A DNA stretch of 64,000 nt from Euclidia mi (GCA_944739405.2 OX123190.2:20806807-20870806), one strand, 5' to 3'; shown: positions 10,339-21,539, counted from the first letter of the stretch. Translations and numbers: made by a program. The notes: generated from the sequence alone by a model not told the origin.

Positions 10339-11219
10339 TTAATGCTCAAAAGTTTCTAGTTATTATATGTCAATTGTCCTTTCGTTGCTAGGCGACGACA
10401 ATGCGTTTTGTTTTATGCTCAATGTAGATATAGTCTAAGGTTTTATGCGAAAGCATACGCATAACATTGATAAAATCGTAACAAAAAGGCTTCATGCCAT
10501 GAAACAAAACGTAGAAACTACTTTACCGACCTCATAAAATGTTTAACTAAATCTAAGCGTTGTTGTCGTTGTGCAAGAGGACGCTAAATACTTTTAACTT
10601 AAATAATTTTATGCTGTTTATTCTGTTCAACAAGTTTAAATTAAGGAGTGACTTAAATCAAACGTTACGCAAGTGGGCCTAAGATGTTAATAAAGTTTAT
10701 TATTTATTATAAAAAAGTAAGATTAATGTTATTTTTAGGATTCTAAGGCCCACTTGCGTAACCTTTGATTTAAGTCACTCCTTTATTTAAATTTGTTGAA
10801 CAGAATTAACAGCATAAAATAATTTAACTTAAAAGTATTTAGCATCCTCTTGCACAACGACAACAACGCTTAGATTTAGGCCCACTTGCGTAACGTTTGA
10901 CTTAAGTCACTCCTTAATTTAAATTGGTTGAACAGAATTAACAGCATAAAATAATTTAAGTTAAAAGTATTTAGCGTCCTCTTGCACAATGACAACAACG
11001 CTTAGATTTAGCTAAACATTTTATGAGGTCGGTAAAGTAGTTTCTACGTTTTGTTTCATGGCATGAAGCCTTTTTGTTACGATTTTAACGATGTTATGCG
11101 TATGGTTTCGCATAAAACCTTAGACTATATATACTTTGAGCATAAAACAAAACGCATTGTCGTCGCCTAGCAACGAAATGACAATTGACAAATAATAACT
11201 AGAAACTTTTGAGCATTAA

Positions 11220-12043
11220 CCCTAGAACCCTACATGGAGTACAGGTGCACCCCACACCGATTTGTTTTCTAAATATCTCAATTTCTTTAATATCCACGAA
11301 TTCACGCGTCGGAGTATTTTAGTTTGGTGTCAACCGCTCGCGTTACGTCAATACAGTGACGAGGGACCGCGTTGTGTGGTCGCCTGTATAAGTGCTGTGG
11401 GGTACGCCAGTACCCCAGTGTAGTAAAATCGTAAGTTTATTTATTTATTACGATTGATGTATTTATATGTAATAAGTTATTAAATTTGATTATTTATTAA
11501 AACAATAGTCTTATATGAATTAAATACAGATATTTTTAGATATTATGAAGGTAAAATTCAATAAAGTTTATTTATTTTGTTTCGGATGGCTGTCAGAGGT
11601 TTGAATGACGAAGAAATAAGCTCTATTCTAGACCACAAATCTGGCTAGGAAGAAATAGAAGTTGGGACCAATTGTAATTCCTGGGTTCTTTACAAGTGTT
11701 CAAGATCAAATAATAAGCCAAATATAAAGTTTCAGCATACAGTTTTGAAATAAGGTTTGGAACTGATACATGAACATTTGGAGGACCGTCACCGGATGCC
11801 AACTTAGTCCATTGCAGTGATCCTCAAAAAAGTATCAAATCCTACAAGCGCTGTTGCTCAAACTACATTTAACTTTGTGTAATAAGGCTGATTTGTGATC
11901 TCAAGTTACCGATTATGTTTAATAAAACGTATTTTCATGAATTGTTTTATTTTATTTTAAGGATTACAGTCATTTTAGTATGGGGTCTTCCAGCACCCCA
12001 GTGTAGGAATAACATGTGCGCCAAATAGTGTAGGATTCTAGGG
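11220..12043 (+). mobile_element. Internally deleted piggyBac element, second copy
   Basis: Bounded by TTAA at 11216-11219 and 12044-12047, with CCCTAGAACCCTACA and TGTAGGATTCTAGGG ends. It is the inverted partner of 9519-10338. Confidence 0.87.
11586..11807 (+). pseudogene. piggyBac transposase C-terminal remnant, second copy
   Basis: Same 73-codon stretch as the left-arm copy without length change, but broken by TAG at 11646-11648 and TAA at 11751-11753. The left-arm copy is open, so the arms have diverged since duplication. Confidence 0.75.
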
Positions 12044-12380
12044 TTAACAATACACAAGGGTACACAAGTAGGTACATTGTTATCAGTTATATCATCATCA
12101 TCATCATGTCAGCCTAGGGACGTCCACTGCTGGACATAGGCCTCCCCCTGCTGCGTCGTCCGGTCCAGTTATTTAATTATAGATAATTTTCGCCGCTAAT
12201 GACAAGTTGCCAACGTCAATGTGACAGTTCATAAACGAAATTAGCCACTAAACAGCCGATTTTCGGTAATTAATTTGGACAATTCTTCAATCATATTACT
12301 CGACAAATTTTTCGTTGTGCAAGACGCTAGTGGCGTTTAATACTTTTTTTCTCGTTAAACACATCTTAATTTAATTTAAG

Positions 12381-12803
12381 AAAATAATGTATTTATTCTT
12401 GTGTCAGTGAACATCAATCAGAGAGCATTACGTCTAACAGTCAGTCAACAGTCCGCCATTCATGTTGTTGACGTTTTAGTAGTAAGTACAACTAAAACGT
12501 CAAACTTTCCACCTGTCAAATCGAATATAACAAAATAAAAGTGGGTACATCAGACCAGACTTCATTCACGGTTTGTTTTGTTTTGCACTTTGTGATATCA
12601 CTCAACCGCCATGATGGTTTACAGCGTTTTTGTGTCAAATTCAAAAAGGCTTTTTAAAAAGCCGTAATTAGTAATATTGCTAATCTTTGAAGAAAAAATC
12701 AGGTATTTCAGTTTAACATCTAATAAAGGAACGAATCAATCGCTTATTACATTTTAGGACACAAGCCTATTATCTTTGTCACTTAAAACTTTAATTTACA
12801 GTC
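12381..12803. other. Intergenic sequence, nothing recognised
   Basis: A short block around 12455-12515 contains ACGTTTTAGTAGTA and its partial inverse (TACTAAAACGT-like), a weak hairpin. No gene is evident. Confidence 0.4.
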
Positions 12804-13005
12804 ACTAGTTTAAATACTACCCGTTAATTATGGCTACTGCACGGCAACCTTGGCTCACAGCGTGATGTTTGAATAGCCTATATATAGCCTTCGCTAATAA
12901 ATGGACTATCAAACACAAAAATATTTTTTTAAATCGAATCAGTAGTTCCTGAGATTATTACGTTTAATCAAACAAATCATTCAGTTTTTGCGTAAAATCA
13001 TATAT
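12804..13005 (-). mobile_element. Helitron-like repeat, second family, degenerate copy
   Basis: ACTAG at 12804-12808 is the complement of a CTAGT 3' end. The body contains GCTCACAGCGTGATG, AATAAATGGACTATC and AATCAGTAGTTCCTGAGA, shared with 38260-38465, 42810-43017 and 62824-63031. It is the most diverged of the four copies. Confidence 0.6.
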
Positions 13006-13017
13006 ATATTCAAAGAA

Positions 13018-13815
13018 CTACGAACAGTTGCACCTCCGAAACTTTTAATACAGACATATAGGGCTCTTTGCGAGTGTCTAGTTAGTTACTGCATATGTTC
13101 TTGGGGAGGAGCCTCAAAGACTTAGATAATAGAGTTAGAACGTGCACAACGTGCCGTGTTAAAGGTTATGATGCATCTCCCGTTTCGACACCCTACAACT
13201 GATCTTTATAATACTACCCAAGTTCTAACAGTTCGGAAACTATATATATACCAGTCATTGCGTAGGTACCACCGTGTTTCCATCCCTTACTTGCTTATAA
13301 TGTCAAAAAGAAAGTTTCGATGTCTAGTACCCGCCTCCAAATCCAGCTTCGCTCAACGTCATTATAACTATTGTGCACCCCGTATATATAATAGGATAAA
13401 TAAAAATTGTAATAACATCCATGAATTTAACAACCACAAATACAAAAAGTACCTGTTAGGCTACCTTAAAGCAATGGATTACGACCAAGTAGAATCTCTG
13501 GTCGTAAATCAATATACATAATAACGTATTAAACATACACACAGACGCGCACAAACAACATAACACAACACAACACACACTCCTTTTTATTTTATTTTTT
13601 TTGTTTAAATTATTAATGTACATTTGTTTTTGTTTTTTTTTGCTGTATTTACTTTCTTTTTATTATCTTTTAAACCGTCTGTAACTGTAACATAATCGTG
13701 TAACACCTAATGTGGGAAGGAACTGTCTCCTGAGATACAGGTTTATTACCTAGTTTGGTGTTTCTATTTAATTGTTTCATTTATGGTGACAATAAAGATT
13801 ACTTACTTATTAAAG
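13018..13815 (+). mobile_element. 3' tail of a jockey/CR1-type non-LTR retrotransposon
   Basis: Translation on the + strand reads LIQTYRALCECLVSYCICSW and GGASK, then a stop (13123), then IELERAQRAVLKVMMHLPFR and an open frame to a stop at about 13519. This is the poorly conserved region after the RT core in jockey/CR1-like LINEs. The downstream segment ends in TGACAATAAAGATTACTTAC, a 3' terminus style seen again at about 40732-40764. No RT core and no target duplication were found. The frame with ATG at 13156 (121 codons) is the remnant of the polyprotein tail, not a gene. Confidence 0.65.
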
Positions 13816-14937
13816 CTTTATTATATTAAGTACCTATGTATAAACCATTTATTAACTCACACAATAAGATAGACATGCAATTGGTATTCACAATACAGGT
13901 ATTGTACAACTAAAACCAGGGTATGTGACATGTAATTATCTTAGACATAAAACTTAAGCAGTTACATAGATCTGCTGCAGATCATGGTCGGGTTGATTTC
14001 TAGTCACGCATCGAGCTCTATGTTTGACTGAAAACCCAACAAGATGGACTGAAATCATCATTTGATCTACTGCAAATACCCGGATTGGTGGTTTGTAGTA
14101 ATAGTCAACTATTAGGTACCGGAAATGCCTCCACACGCTCACCAGTATAAACATTGATATTTGTAAGGCCTCACTTAGCACGAATTTTTCTGCGATACTA
14201 TATGTAGGTTACAGATGTGCCCATCAACAAAGGGTTTTATTTACCTGTTAAAAGTACTTCTGCACTTATCAATGTAACAATAATATAGACGTAAAGACTG
14301 TATTTTTTTGTTTACGTAGCTTCCCCTCTGCTAGTGTATGGGTTGAGTTAGGAGCAAACGGAAAAGGTGTGTGAGACTCTCACATAAAGAGGTTCAGGTC
14401 CTTCTCATTGAAAGCACTGCGGTGTCATCGACTTCCCATAGCGACAGTGTCAATATCAATCACATTTAGCATACTTGGCCGTGACCTCGCCCGGATAGAA
14501 TGACTTGTAAATACCTCTCACCGAAATATTAACTGAAAGATTAGTAAATGTTCAAATATAAATATTTCCGCACGTTTTTTTTTTGGACTCCAGCCAATGT
14601 TGTGCTAAAGTCGAAGTCATGATGATCGTTTGAGTATTTACGGCCTGTAAAGCCTGATATACACCAGAAACTAAGTAAATGTCGATACACCGTTTCTAAA
14701 GAGCTATGCAAATGTTTACAGGCACGGTGCTTTGGCTTACATGGTGTTGACGATTGCGTACTGTGTCGCTTTACCCCACACTTCGCAGCATGGAGATGGA
14801 AATATTTTCATGGTTCTGTACACCGTTATAGTCTTATTGGACAGGTTATTTAACACGATACCTCATTATACAAGAAAACTAACCATAAATAAATTTAAAA
14901 TCACTGTATAAACTAAATTGTGTTCAAAAGCAATATA
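13816..14937. other. Intergenic sequence, nothing recognised
   Basis: Scanned on both strands without finding a convincing frame, terminal repeats or an RNA gene. Confidence 0.4.
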
Positions 14938-14939
14938 TA

Positions 14940-15918
14940 CGTAAAATGGGGTGAATAGACACAGATTTCAACTTCAACATCGATTTTATTAGATATTTTG
15001 AATGAGAGTCATTATTGAAGCATTTTGAAATCATGAGTTAAGTTGTAATTTACTCAATATTTGTGCTATAAATTAGTAAAAACCGGACATTAATTAGTAA
15101 ATTAAGAAGAAGTAAGCGTTTTCTATTTACCTTGAAACAGGGGTCAAAAGATACGGGAAGGGGGTGAATAGAGAAAAAACGCTAGGGCTGTCAAAATCAA
15201 CTTACATTTTTATTCAATATATCAACATTGTCATTAATCAGACAACTATGTATTTTTTAATAAACCAGATATCAACATTTACCTCTTTAATCATACAGGT
15301 AGGCACCTGCCTACATATAAACAATATTTTCAATGGTTATCTGACAAAAAGGTGCGTATGATGAACTAACCTCGATTGACAACCCTAAAAAACATATTTC
15401 TATTGACCCCCCACTCGTATCTATTAACCTCCCACGCGTATCTAGTCACCCCCAATGGCGTATCTATTGACCCTAACGGCGTATCTATTAACCCCCTTCT
15501 CGTATCTATTCACCTCGAATTCGAGCAAAATAGCTAGCTTCTCAATTTTAATAGAAAAATTATGTAAAATAATCAAACACGGACACTTTCCTTTGTTTTT
15601 CTTAAAGATGGGAAATGTATGTATCGAATAATACACATCTACAGGGTGAACACAACCAATAACTTGATGTTTATAGAAAATTTATAAAGGGCAAAAATTA
15701 CTTGTTTTCACACCTTCACTTTAACCGCTTAAATCTATATGACATTTTAACTTGACGTAAATTTGTGTGTGGTGAGCCTATAAAAAACATGTTGCCACGT
15801 AGAAAATCACAGAGAAACACATTCGTTATAGGGCTAAATAACAAACTAGAGTCAACAATATCAAACTTCCGGACTTTTTTCTATTCACCCCACGATTTCT
15901 ATTCACCCCATTTTACGT
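14940..15918. mobile_element. MITE-like DNA element with AAAATGGGGTGAATAGA ends (copy 2)
   Basis: The ends are perfect inverted repeats: CGTAAAATGGGGTGAATAGA (14940-14959) and its complement at 15899-15918, with TA on each side (14938-14939 and 15919-15920). The end motif CTATTCACCCC recurs inside: once inverted near 15160-15172, in a five- to six-unit array near 15400-15520, and again near 15880-15893. There is no transposase. A TA target suggests a Tc1/mariner-like mobiliser. Related in design to 6981-7974. Confidence 0.75.
15398..15520 (+). repeat. Tandem 20-26-bp repeats of the element's own end motif
   Basis: Successive degenerate units of the form CGTATCTATTNACCCCC. They read ...TCTATTGACCCCCCACT, CGTATCTATTAACCTCCCACG, CGTATCTAGTCACCCCCAATGG, CGTATCTATTGACCCTAACGG, CGTATCTATTAACCCCCTTCT and CGTATCTATTCACCTCG. 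All match the CTATTCACCCC core of the element's terminal repeats. Confidence 0.85.
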
Positions 15919-15920
15919 AA

Positions 15921-17268
15921 GATACCAGTAGACAAATTGCTTCGGGTTCAACTGCTCTAATTCAACACTCAAAATTTGTATCAATATAATATAAACTAGG
16001 TACCTAACTTCAAAAACGGCCAAGTGCATGTCGAGCCACACAAAATGTATGGTTCCGTAGTAGTCCTTACCTAATATCATAAAGATAAAATAAGGAATCG
16101 ATCACAATATTCATTTTATTGCAAAGCAAACCTAACTAGTATAGCCTAATAAGTCCTTATAATTATAATTGAAAGTTATCGTGTATGCAACTCTATTTTG
16201 CATGATTCCTAAAATAAATATGTACCTACCTAAATACTACGGTTAAGAAGATAGAAGAGTGGGCTGGAGTGCAATTGGTGTTTCTTGCTTAATACACTGA
16301 ACAAAAAAACCGTTAAAGAAAAACCTTCGTGTGTTTAAAGGACCTACATATATAAAGATACCTTACTGGACACAATAAGAACACAACAAAGTTACATTTG
16401 CATTTACGTCTATCTACGCTGCGCTATCTACGCTCAATAAAAAGAAATTAATTATATTGTACAGTTTTGTCCACGCACCTAATTACTAATTCTAGTGTTC
16501 ATATTTTCTGTGTAAAACCGCAGACTGGCAGACGGACGGACATGGTGGAACTATACGGGTTTCTTGTAGTTTACTAAGGAACCCTAAAAAAGATTGGCTT
16601 TGAATTTCTATTCAGTTCAAGCAGTAGGCTTCAATAATTATAACACGGGTACAACCGCGGGGGGGGGGGGGCGTCGGTAACTTAAACAGACAAAATTGGA
16701 TGGCAGCATTCATTGTTCTCATTAATTAGAAATGTACCAAGTCTTAGAAAATGTGATCTATTTGAAACAGAGTAAATATTAACAGAATACTATGTTGATA
16801 CATGAACATTGAGTTGTATATTTTAACGTTAAATAAGACGTGTTTAAATAGTAACCGATTGAATTAAGGTAGAGTTGGATATAAAACATTCAAATATAAA
16901 GAAAAGTATAAATTACTAAATTAAATAAAAATGCAATTGCACAAATTTCAAATTCGTTATACATTGCACACAAATCTTACTGCACAAAACATAAAACGCT
17001 TAATTTGAAAATTCTAGGCTTCGTTACAAAACAGATATAAATTATTTTTATTAATTCGACATTTGCTGCAACAAATTTTAGAGACAAAGGGATACAAAAT
17101 ATGTCTGTACTGTACGCATAATAAATTTTACACAGGTAAGTAAGGCTAATAATAAACCTCTATTTCTGTTTACCCACATGTTTGGTAATAAAAGGTCGTT
17201 ATAAATAAAAACAATAATTAATTTATATCCGTTCAAAAGCTAATTCAATTAGTTGTTAAATGTTATTA
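15921..17268. other. AT-rich intergenic sequence with a poly-G run
   Basis: Contains a 13-G run at 16659-16671 and a repeat-like segment at 16014-16060 and 16495-16590 (ATGGTTCCGTAG ... ATGGTGGAACTATACGGGTTTC), of a kind common in moths. No gene found. Confidence 0.4.
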
Positions 17269-17580
17269 CTAGAGGAAGCACCTACAGCGATTTCTAGATT
17301 GAAAGTAGAATAGTAGAATATAGCCTGTTGTCGTGGAAAAGCTAATATTCAGCCAAATCCAGTTAGACTCGTAAGCGGACCCCAGATTTGAAACTGGGAT
17401 AACGCTAAGAGAATGATGATCATGGCCTGTTGTCGTAGATTCAGCGGCCATCTCGCCTCCGAACACTATACCAAGTGTTGTTTGTGGATTCATTCCTCAC
17501 ACAGGATCCTCAAATTGTTTTTTCGAGTCTGGGTGATCTTTGTGTTTGTTGGTTGAATGTTTATAAACACTATCACAATA
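17269..17580 (-). repeat. Dispersed lepidopteran repeat
   Basis: GCGGACCCCAGATTTGAAACTGGGATAACGC with a following TGATGATCATGG recurs in similar form at about 32770-32850. TTTTTTCGAGTCTGG at about 17518-17532 recurs at about 33926-33942. It is probably a LINE or SINE tail. The 74-codon open frame inside is not considered coding. Confidence 0.45.
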
Positions 17581-17896
17581 TAGGATTTATTTCTAGTAAG
17601 AAGGAGTTGTCTATTTAAAGACAATGACAACTTTTAATGTAAAGTACAATACTTATAGACAACAAGCAGCCTCAGGAGATGTGCTTGTACTTCAAACCGA
17701 TGGCAACTGCAGCCTCACCTACTGGTTCCATTTGTATTTCAGCACCATTAAAAAACCTATTTATTTTACAGTCATGACAGCATATAGTAGCATTGGAATG
17801 TAATACAATACTAGATTCCTAAGTATGTGTATACATCATGATCTGAATAAGAACTCTGAAATATAATAATAAAACAGAAACTAATATCGCATTGTG

Positions 17897-18814
17897 TATA
17901 TGTCACCGGATAATAACAAGAACCGCAAATTTATAAATTTCCTAGGAAATTTAATTTTCCTAGGAGTCTAAACGAGAGATAAATTGTATTATTTTACGCC
18001 ACATTGCCGCAAATTGATAAAGTTCCCGAACTCACACGTAAAATAAGTAAGCAATAACCAAACGCCATGTGCGCTCTGATTGGTTGAATAAGGCAGATGT
18101 TTCTTCTCCTTCCTCTCTACCGGCATTTATTGTTCGCCACGGAACATAAAGAGATACGAAAGTACGAAAGCAACCAATCTTTAACGGAAAAACCGGAACT
18201 TTAGCGATGTTTATGAGGCTCAGTTGACGGAGCCCTGCTTTGCTCCTAGGGCTCCCATTTTTGTGTTCAGGATCACAAGGAAACCTAACATAATCTATAA
18301 CTCCTTCATTACGATACATCACGACCTTTTTTTTATGAAAAAATCTCGTGTCCTAGGGAAACTTAATGGGTTATGTTAAGTGTTCTTTTGACCCTGTACT
18401 TAACAAACAACTTAGCTTAAAACACCATCGCTATACATAGTAACAAGAAGAAAAAAAAAAGGTTTTCAAGAACCTTTCTCGTATTTCCTAACTCTATGTT
18501 TAATATAGTTGGTAACGAAAAACTATTGATAATGTCGACCAATCAAAGAGCAGTGTGCTATTTGGCGTATTTCAAAGAAGATTAAAATTAAAAACTCTTC
18601 TGTGTTGGTCGAACCGTTTAGAATATTACGAATAGATATCCATTAGTTAATAAATTTATCACGAGACATTGCAAATTGATATATTTACGAATATGTGGAT
18701 ATAAAATAATACAATTATTTCTCGCTTAGAATCCTAGGAAATTTTATAAATTTCCTAGGAAATTTATAAACTTTCGTAGGATTGCGGATCTTGTTATCTT
18801 TCGGTGACATATAT
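17897..18814. mobile_element. MITE-like element with TATATGTCACCG ends and palindromic interior
   Basis: The left end TATATGTCACCGGATAATAAC and the right end (inverted) TATATGTCACCGAAAGATAAC match, each continuing into AAGANCCGCAA. Next to each end lie copies of the palindrome AAATTTCCTAGGAAATTT (about 17932-17968 and 18728-18772). Matching GATAAATTGTATTATTTTA / TAAAATAATACAATTATTTC blocks extend the inverted arms. A dispersed repeat (18205-18300, 18336-18440) is nested inside. Confidence 0.65.
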
Positions 18815-18819
18815 TCATG

Positions 18820-19124
18820 ATCAGCCCTTTATACTGTCCCACTGCTGGGCACGGGCCTCTTCCTATTATGAGAAGGGTAAGGCCATAGTCCACCCCACCA
18901 CGCTGGCCAAGTGCGGGTTGGCAGACTTCATATGTCTTTCGAGAACATTATGGAGAACTTTCAGACATGCAGGTTTCCTCACGGTGTTTTCCTTCACCGT
19001 TTAGCAAGCGATAATTAACAATTTAATACGCACATAACTCCGAAAAGTCATCGGTGCGCGCCTCGGATTCGAACCCGGACCCTCTGCGTAGCAGTCTGCC
19101 GGTCTCTCCACTAGGCTATCGCTG
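18820..19124 (-). mobile_element. tRNA-derived SINE, type 2
   Basis: Read on the minus strand it starts with a tRNA-like head: GCAGCGATAGCCTAGTGGAG (A-box region), then GGGTTCGAATCC (B box, about 19063-19074). It continues with CCTTCACCGTT/GTGAGGAAACCTGCATGTCT and ends near GACAGTATAAAGGGCTGATC. Other copies are at 50090-50371 (minus), 50808-51016 (plus) and 28003-28200 (plus, decayed). It encodes no protein; an RNA polymerase III transcript would be expected for young copies. Confidence 0.8.
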
Positions 19125-19240
19125 CTTGCGATGATAAACATAATGCAGTTAATTAAAATGCTTGCAGAAAAAATATATAGGTATATTAAAATAAGTTGTC
19201 TACTTATCACAGATAATATCATCGGTATGAGGTACTACCA

Positions 19241-19531
19241 AAGAGCTCAGATATTTACATAGAGGTGCATTTCCTATGGGCGTTCTGAAGATAAACTTTC
19301 TGTGACCTAAATTGCTTGGCAGCGTGGCAGTCGCGCTGTGACAGCTGTCTCTACGAGAGCAAGAGATCCGAAAGTTCCTCCTGTTTATCTTAACTACGAG
19401 AGCAAGAGAGACGGAGAACGACGCCAGCATCGCCAACGGCGCCAACTACGAGCTAAACTGGAGACAGTCCCACTTGGTATCGGCACACGAAATCCTTAAG
19501 AACTGCGTTTCTATGTAAATCTGTATTCATT
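19241..19531. mobile_element. MITE-like repeat, about 270 bp core (copy 1)
   Basis: TTTACATAGAGGTGCATTTC (19254-19273) faces GAACTGCGTTTCTATGTAAA (ending 19519), giving imperfect inverted ends. The centre contains ACGAGAGCAAGAGAGACGGA and GACAGCTGTCTC. An inverted copy lies at 49204-49500, about 0.5 kb before the orcokinin signal-peptide exon. Confidence 0.7.
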
Positions 19532-19977
19532 GGTACTACTAAAGAACATTAGAACACGGACAAAGTGACAACGCTGTTAAAACCAAAAAACCTAAAGAGT
19601 GTGTAAAAAAAACTACAATATATTAAAAGTACGAGGCAGCATGTTTCCCTTGTAGCATGTATGCAACACTGTGTGCAAAATTTAAAACACTGTTCGACGA
19701 CATATAATGTCGAACATTTTAATATTACTTTATGGATATTACATCCTATGAATAAAGTTTTAATGGCTCTTTACATATTTACGTGATAATAACGAGAAGG
19801 GTATCAGTATCTTGAGCTGAGAACGAAGTTCAAATGTTTCAAATATCACCGTATTGCATGCTGAGGATATTTTTCGTGCCTGTATGCGTGTCTTGCCCAC
19901 AGACGCTAAAGTATCTGGAGACTACTGGGGAACTACGTGTGCGTGGCACGCATGACAAGATTATGTACCTACAAAGT

Positions 19978-20301
19978 CAGGGTGGTTTCAGATTAGCGTA
20001 TTTTTCTGCGCGTATACGGTCGTTTCAGCACGACGAGCTTACACGCGCGCTACATTACGTGCTTCAAAAAACCGGACTCGCGTAAACAGACATATTTCGG
20101 CGTGATTGCTCGAAACGGTAGTCACATCGTGTCAGTGTCCACATGGAATCTGACGGCTCGCGCTTATACGAGCTTAGAAGCGCATCAGCGTTCGTACGAG
20201 TTGCGCGTGTGCCAAAAGGTGCGCCTATACGCGCCTACATGCGCTTCCAAAAACGAGGTTATACGCGCGTATAAAACGCTAATCTGAAATCGCCAGCCCT
20301 T
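19978..20301. mobile_element. MITE-like element with CAGGG ends and CGCGTATA repeats
   Basis: CAGGGTGGTTTCAGATTAGC (19978) faces GCTAATCTGAAATCGCCAGC (ending about 20300). The interior is full of alternating TACGCGCGT / GCGCGTATACG / GCGCCTATACGCGCCTA motifs in both orientations. CAGGG-type ends recall hAT elements, but no 8-bp duplication is visible. Open frames at 19834-20085 and 20102-20287 are by-products of this repetitive sequence. Confidence 0.6.
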
Positions 20302-20466
20302 ATTCGCTGCGCGCGATCCGCATGCGGGGGCCGTTAATACGCATAACTGGTAAAGCGTTTTATCATAAAATTTATGTCTAACAACTGGCGCATGTTATTT
20401 GTTTATCTATTGTTAACAATAAGAAAAACAAATTTTACCTACATACCTGTTTCAAATTAGCATTAA

Positions 20467-20643
20467 TACATACATACATACATATCGTCATTATTCTATT
20501 GCCGTATCGGGCACATTTCCAGACTCCGTGCTGCTACTGAGAATTTCATGACAGAAAAACCCAATAACACTGCCCGACCCAGGAATCGAACCCGGGACCT
20601 CCCGATCCCACGCGCACATTTATGCCGCGAAACCAACGAGGCA
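20467..20643 (-). mobile_element. tRNA-derived SINE, type 1, internally shortened
   Basis: On the minus strand: GCCTCGTTGGTTTCGCGGCA (A-box region), GGGTTCGATTCC (B box) and CAGCACGGAGTCTGGAAATG, then directly a (GTAT)n tail. The middle part present in other copies (CTACCCCTTCGGGGATACAG) is missing. Confidence 0.8.
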
Positions 20644-20835
20644 TTAACTTTCCAAAAAAAAAGACATTAATGTCCAAAATAGTTAAAAAGTCGGTATTTT
20701 TTATTATCAAACATTGCAACAACTATCATATGTAGTTGAATGATGGACTTCTCATAATATGTTATGTACCTACACTGAGGTATTATTACTAACGTATAGA
20801 GAAGACAACACGTAGTAAAATTTTGCGCCACGCAC

Positions 20836-20853
20836 TGCGGTCCATGGACCGCA
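20836..20853. repeat. 18-bp perfect palindrome
   Basis: TGCGGTCCATGGACCGCA, about 80 bp upstream of the proposed P-element-like transposase start. It could be chance or part of the element's end. Confidence 0.7.
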
Positions 20854-20934
20854 ATTTGTTCAGTGTGCATCCAGCGCCAATAGATAACGCCCGTCGCAAC
20901 GTGTCGTATTTTGCTTGTGAAATTGCGCTTTAAA

Positions 20935-21011
20935 ATGCCTAATTGCGTCCTTAAAGGCTGTTCCAAACACTCGAGGTCATCACATAAAAGTGATGGTGTA
21001 ACATTTCATCG
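20935..21011 (+). CDS. P-like transposase exon 1 (N-terminal THAP half)
   Basis: ATG at 20935 opens MPNCVLKGCSKHSR..., giving the first two zinc ligands. It ends in CG before GTAAGT; with the first G of the next exon this makes the Arg codon, so the split fits phase. Confidence 0.75.
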
Positions 21012-21256
21012 GTAAGTAGATGAAAATCATTTCAAACATATTTATTTTAATAGTTTACTTTTTGTGACAACACGCGCTGCGTGCGCTCGACAATAATCAT
21101 AGAGTAATAAAAATAGAAGGCACAGACACGTAATGTACATTTGTACCTACGTTTATTTTATTGTTCAGTTTGTGTATAAACTCTTTGACAGTTTAATGTA
21201 GTTTTTATAATGGTTATGAATATATGAAAAACTCTAATAATAACTTGTTTTAAAAG

Positions 21257-21461
21257 GTTTCTACGTCCGGGTCATGAAAAAAGAGAAACCTGGATTAAAT
21301 TTGTTCAACAAAACCGAAATGAGGAAACATGGCTTCCGTCTCCTTATACATATATATGTTCATTACACTTTAAGGATGAGGATAAATATTATACAAAAGG
21401 AGGACGAGTTTTTCTTAAGAAAACTGCTATACCATATGATAAAAATACCACAAAAGCATCT
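21257..21461 (+). CDS. P-like transposase exon 2 (C-terminal THAP half)
   Basis: Preceded by TTTTAAAAG and followed by GTAAGT. It encodes FLRPGHEKRETWIKF, then YICSLHF with the last two zinc ligands, and ends phase 0. The 63-codon frame at 21274-21465 is an out-of-frame shadow. Confidence 0.75.
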
Positions 21462-21539
21462 GTAAGTATTGTTTCTTTATTAATGCTAAAAGTTAAAACG
21501 CTATTATTGCCTATTAATGCTGCCCGTCCTCTAGTCTAC

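Larger units (their letters stand above)
9172..10679. mobile_element. Harbinger-like MITE carrying a piggyBac remnant; left arm of a 3.2-kb inverted repeat
   Basis: Terminal inverted repeats start GGCCCACTTGC at both ends (9172 and, inverted, 10679), with a TAA at each outer edge (9169-9171 and 10680-10682). A 3-bp TAA/TTA duplication is typical of PIF/Harbinger, so that is the best guess. Inside lie a lepidopteran repeat fragment (CCCAGCAGTGGACGT-type, about 9401-9482) and a piggyBac remnant (9519-10338). The 1,508-bp unit is repeated in inverted orientation from 10747. Confidence 0.65.
10747..12380. mobile_element. Right arm of the 3.2-kb inverted repeat
   Basis: Begins TAA|GGCCCACTTGCG at 10744-10747 and runs as an inverted copy of 9172-10679. 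Its first about 130 bp are present twice in tandem (10747-10875 and 10876-11005), and the far end lacks the last about 20 bp of the inverted repeat. The spacer between the arms is only 10683-10743. Both arms hold the same nested piggyBac and repeat fragment, so the duplication happened after these were captured. Confidence 0.85.

Noticed and set aside
15398..15520. CRISPR-like array
   Set aside because: Units are degenerate, directly adjacent, without unique spacers, and match the ends of the surrounding MITE; the genome is eukaryotic.
19834..20287. 83- and 61-codon frames
   Set aside because: Composed of the CGCGTATA repeat of a MITE; no start context or similarity.
21274..21465. 63-codon frame as an independent gene
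   Set aside because: Out-of-frame shadow of THAP exon 2, which in the correct frame carries the zinc ligands.
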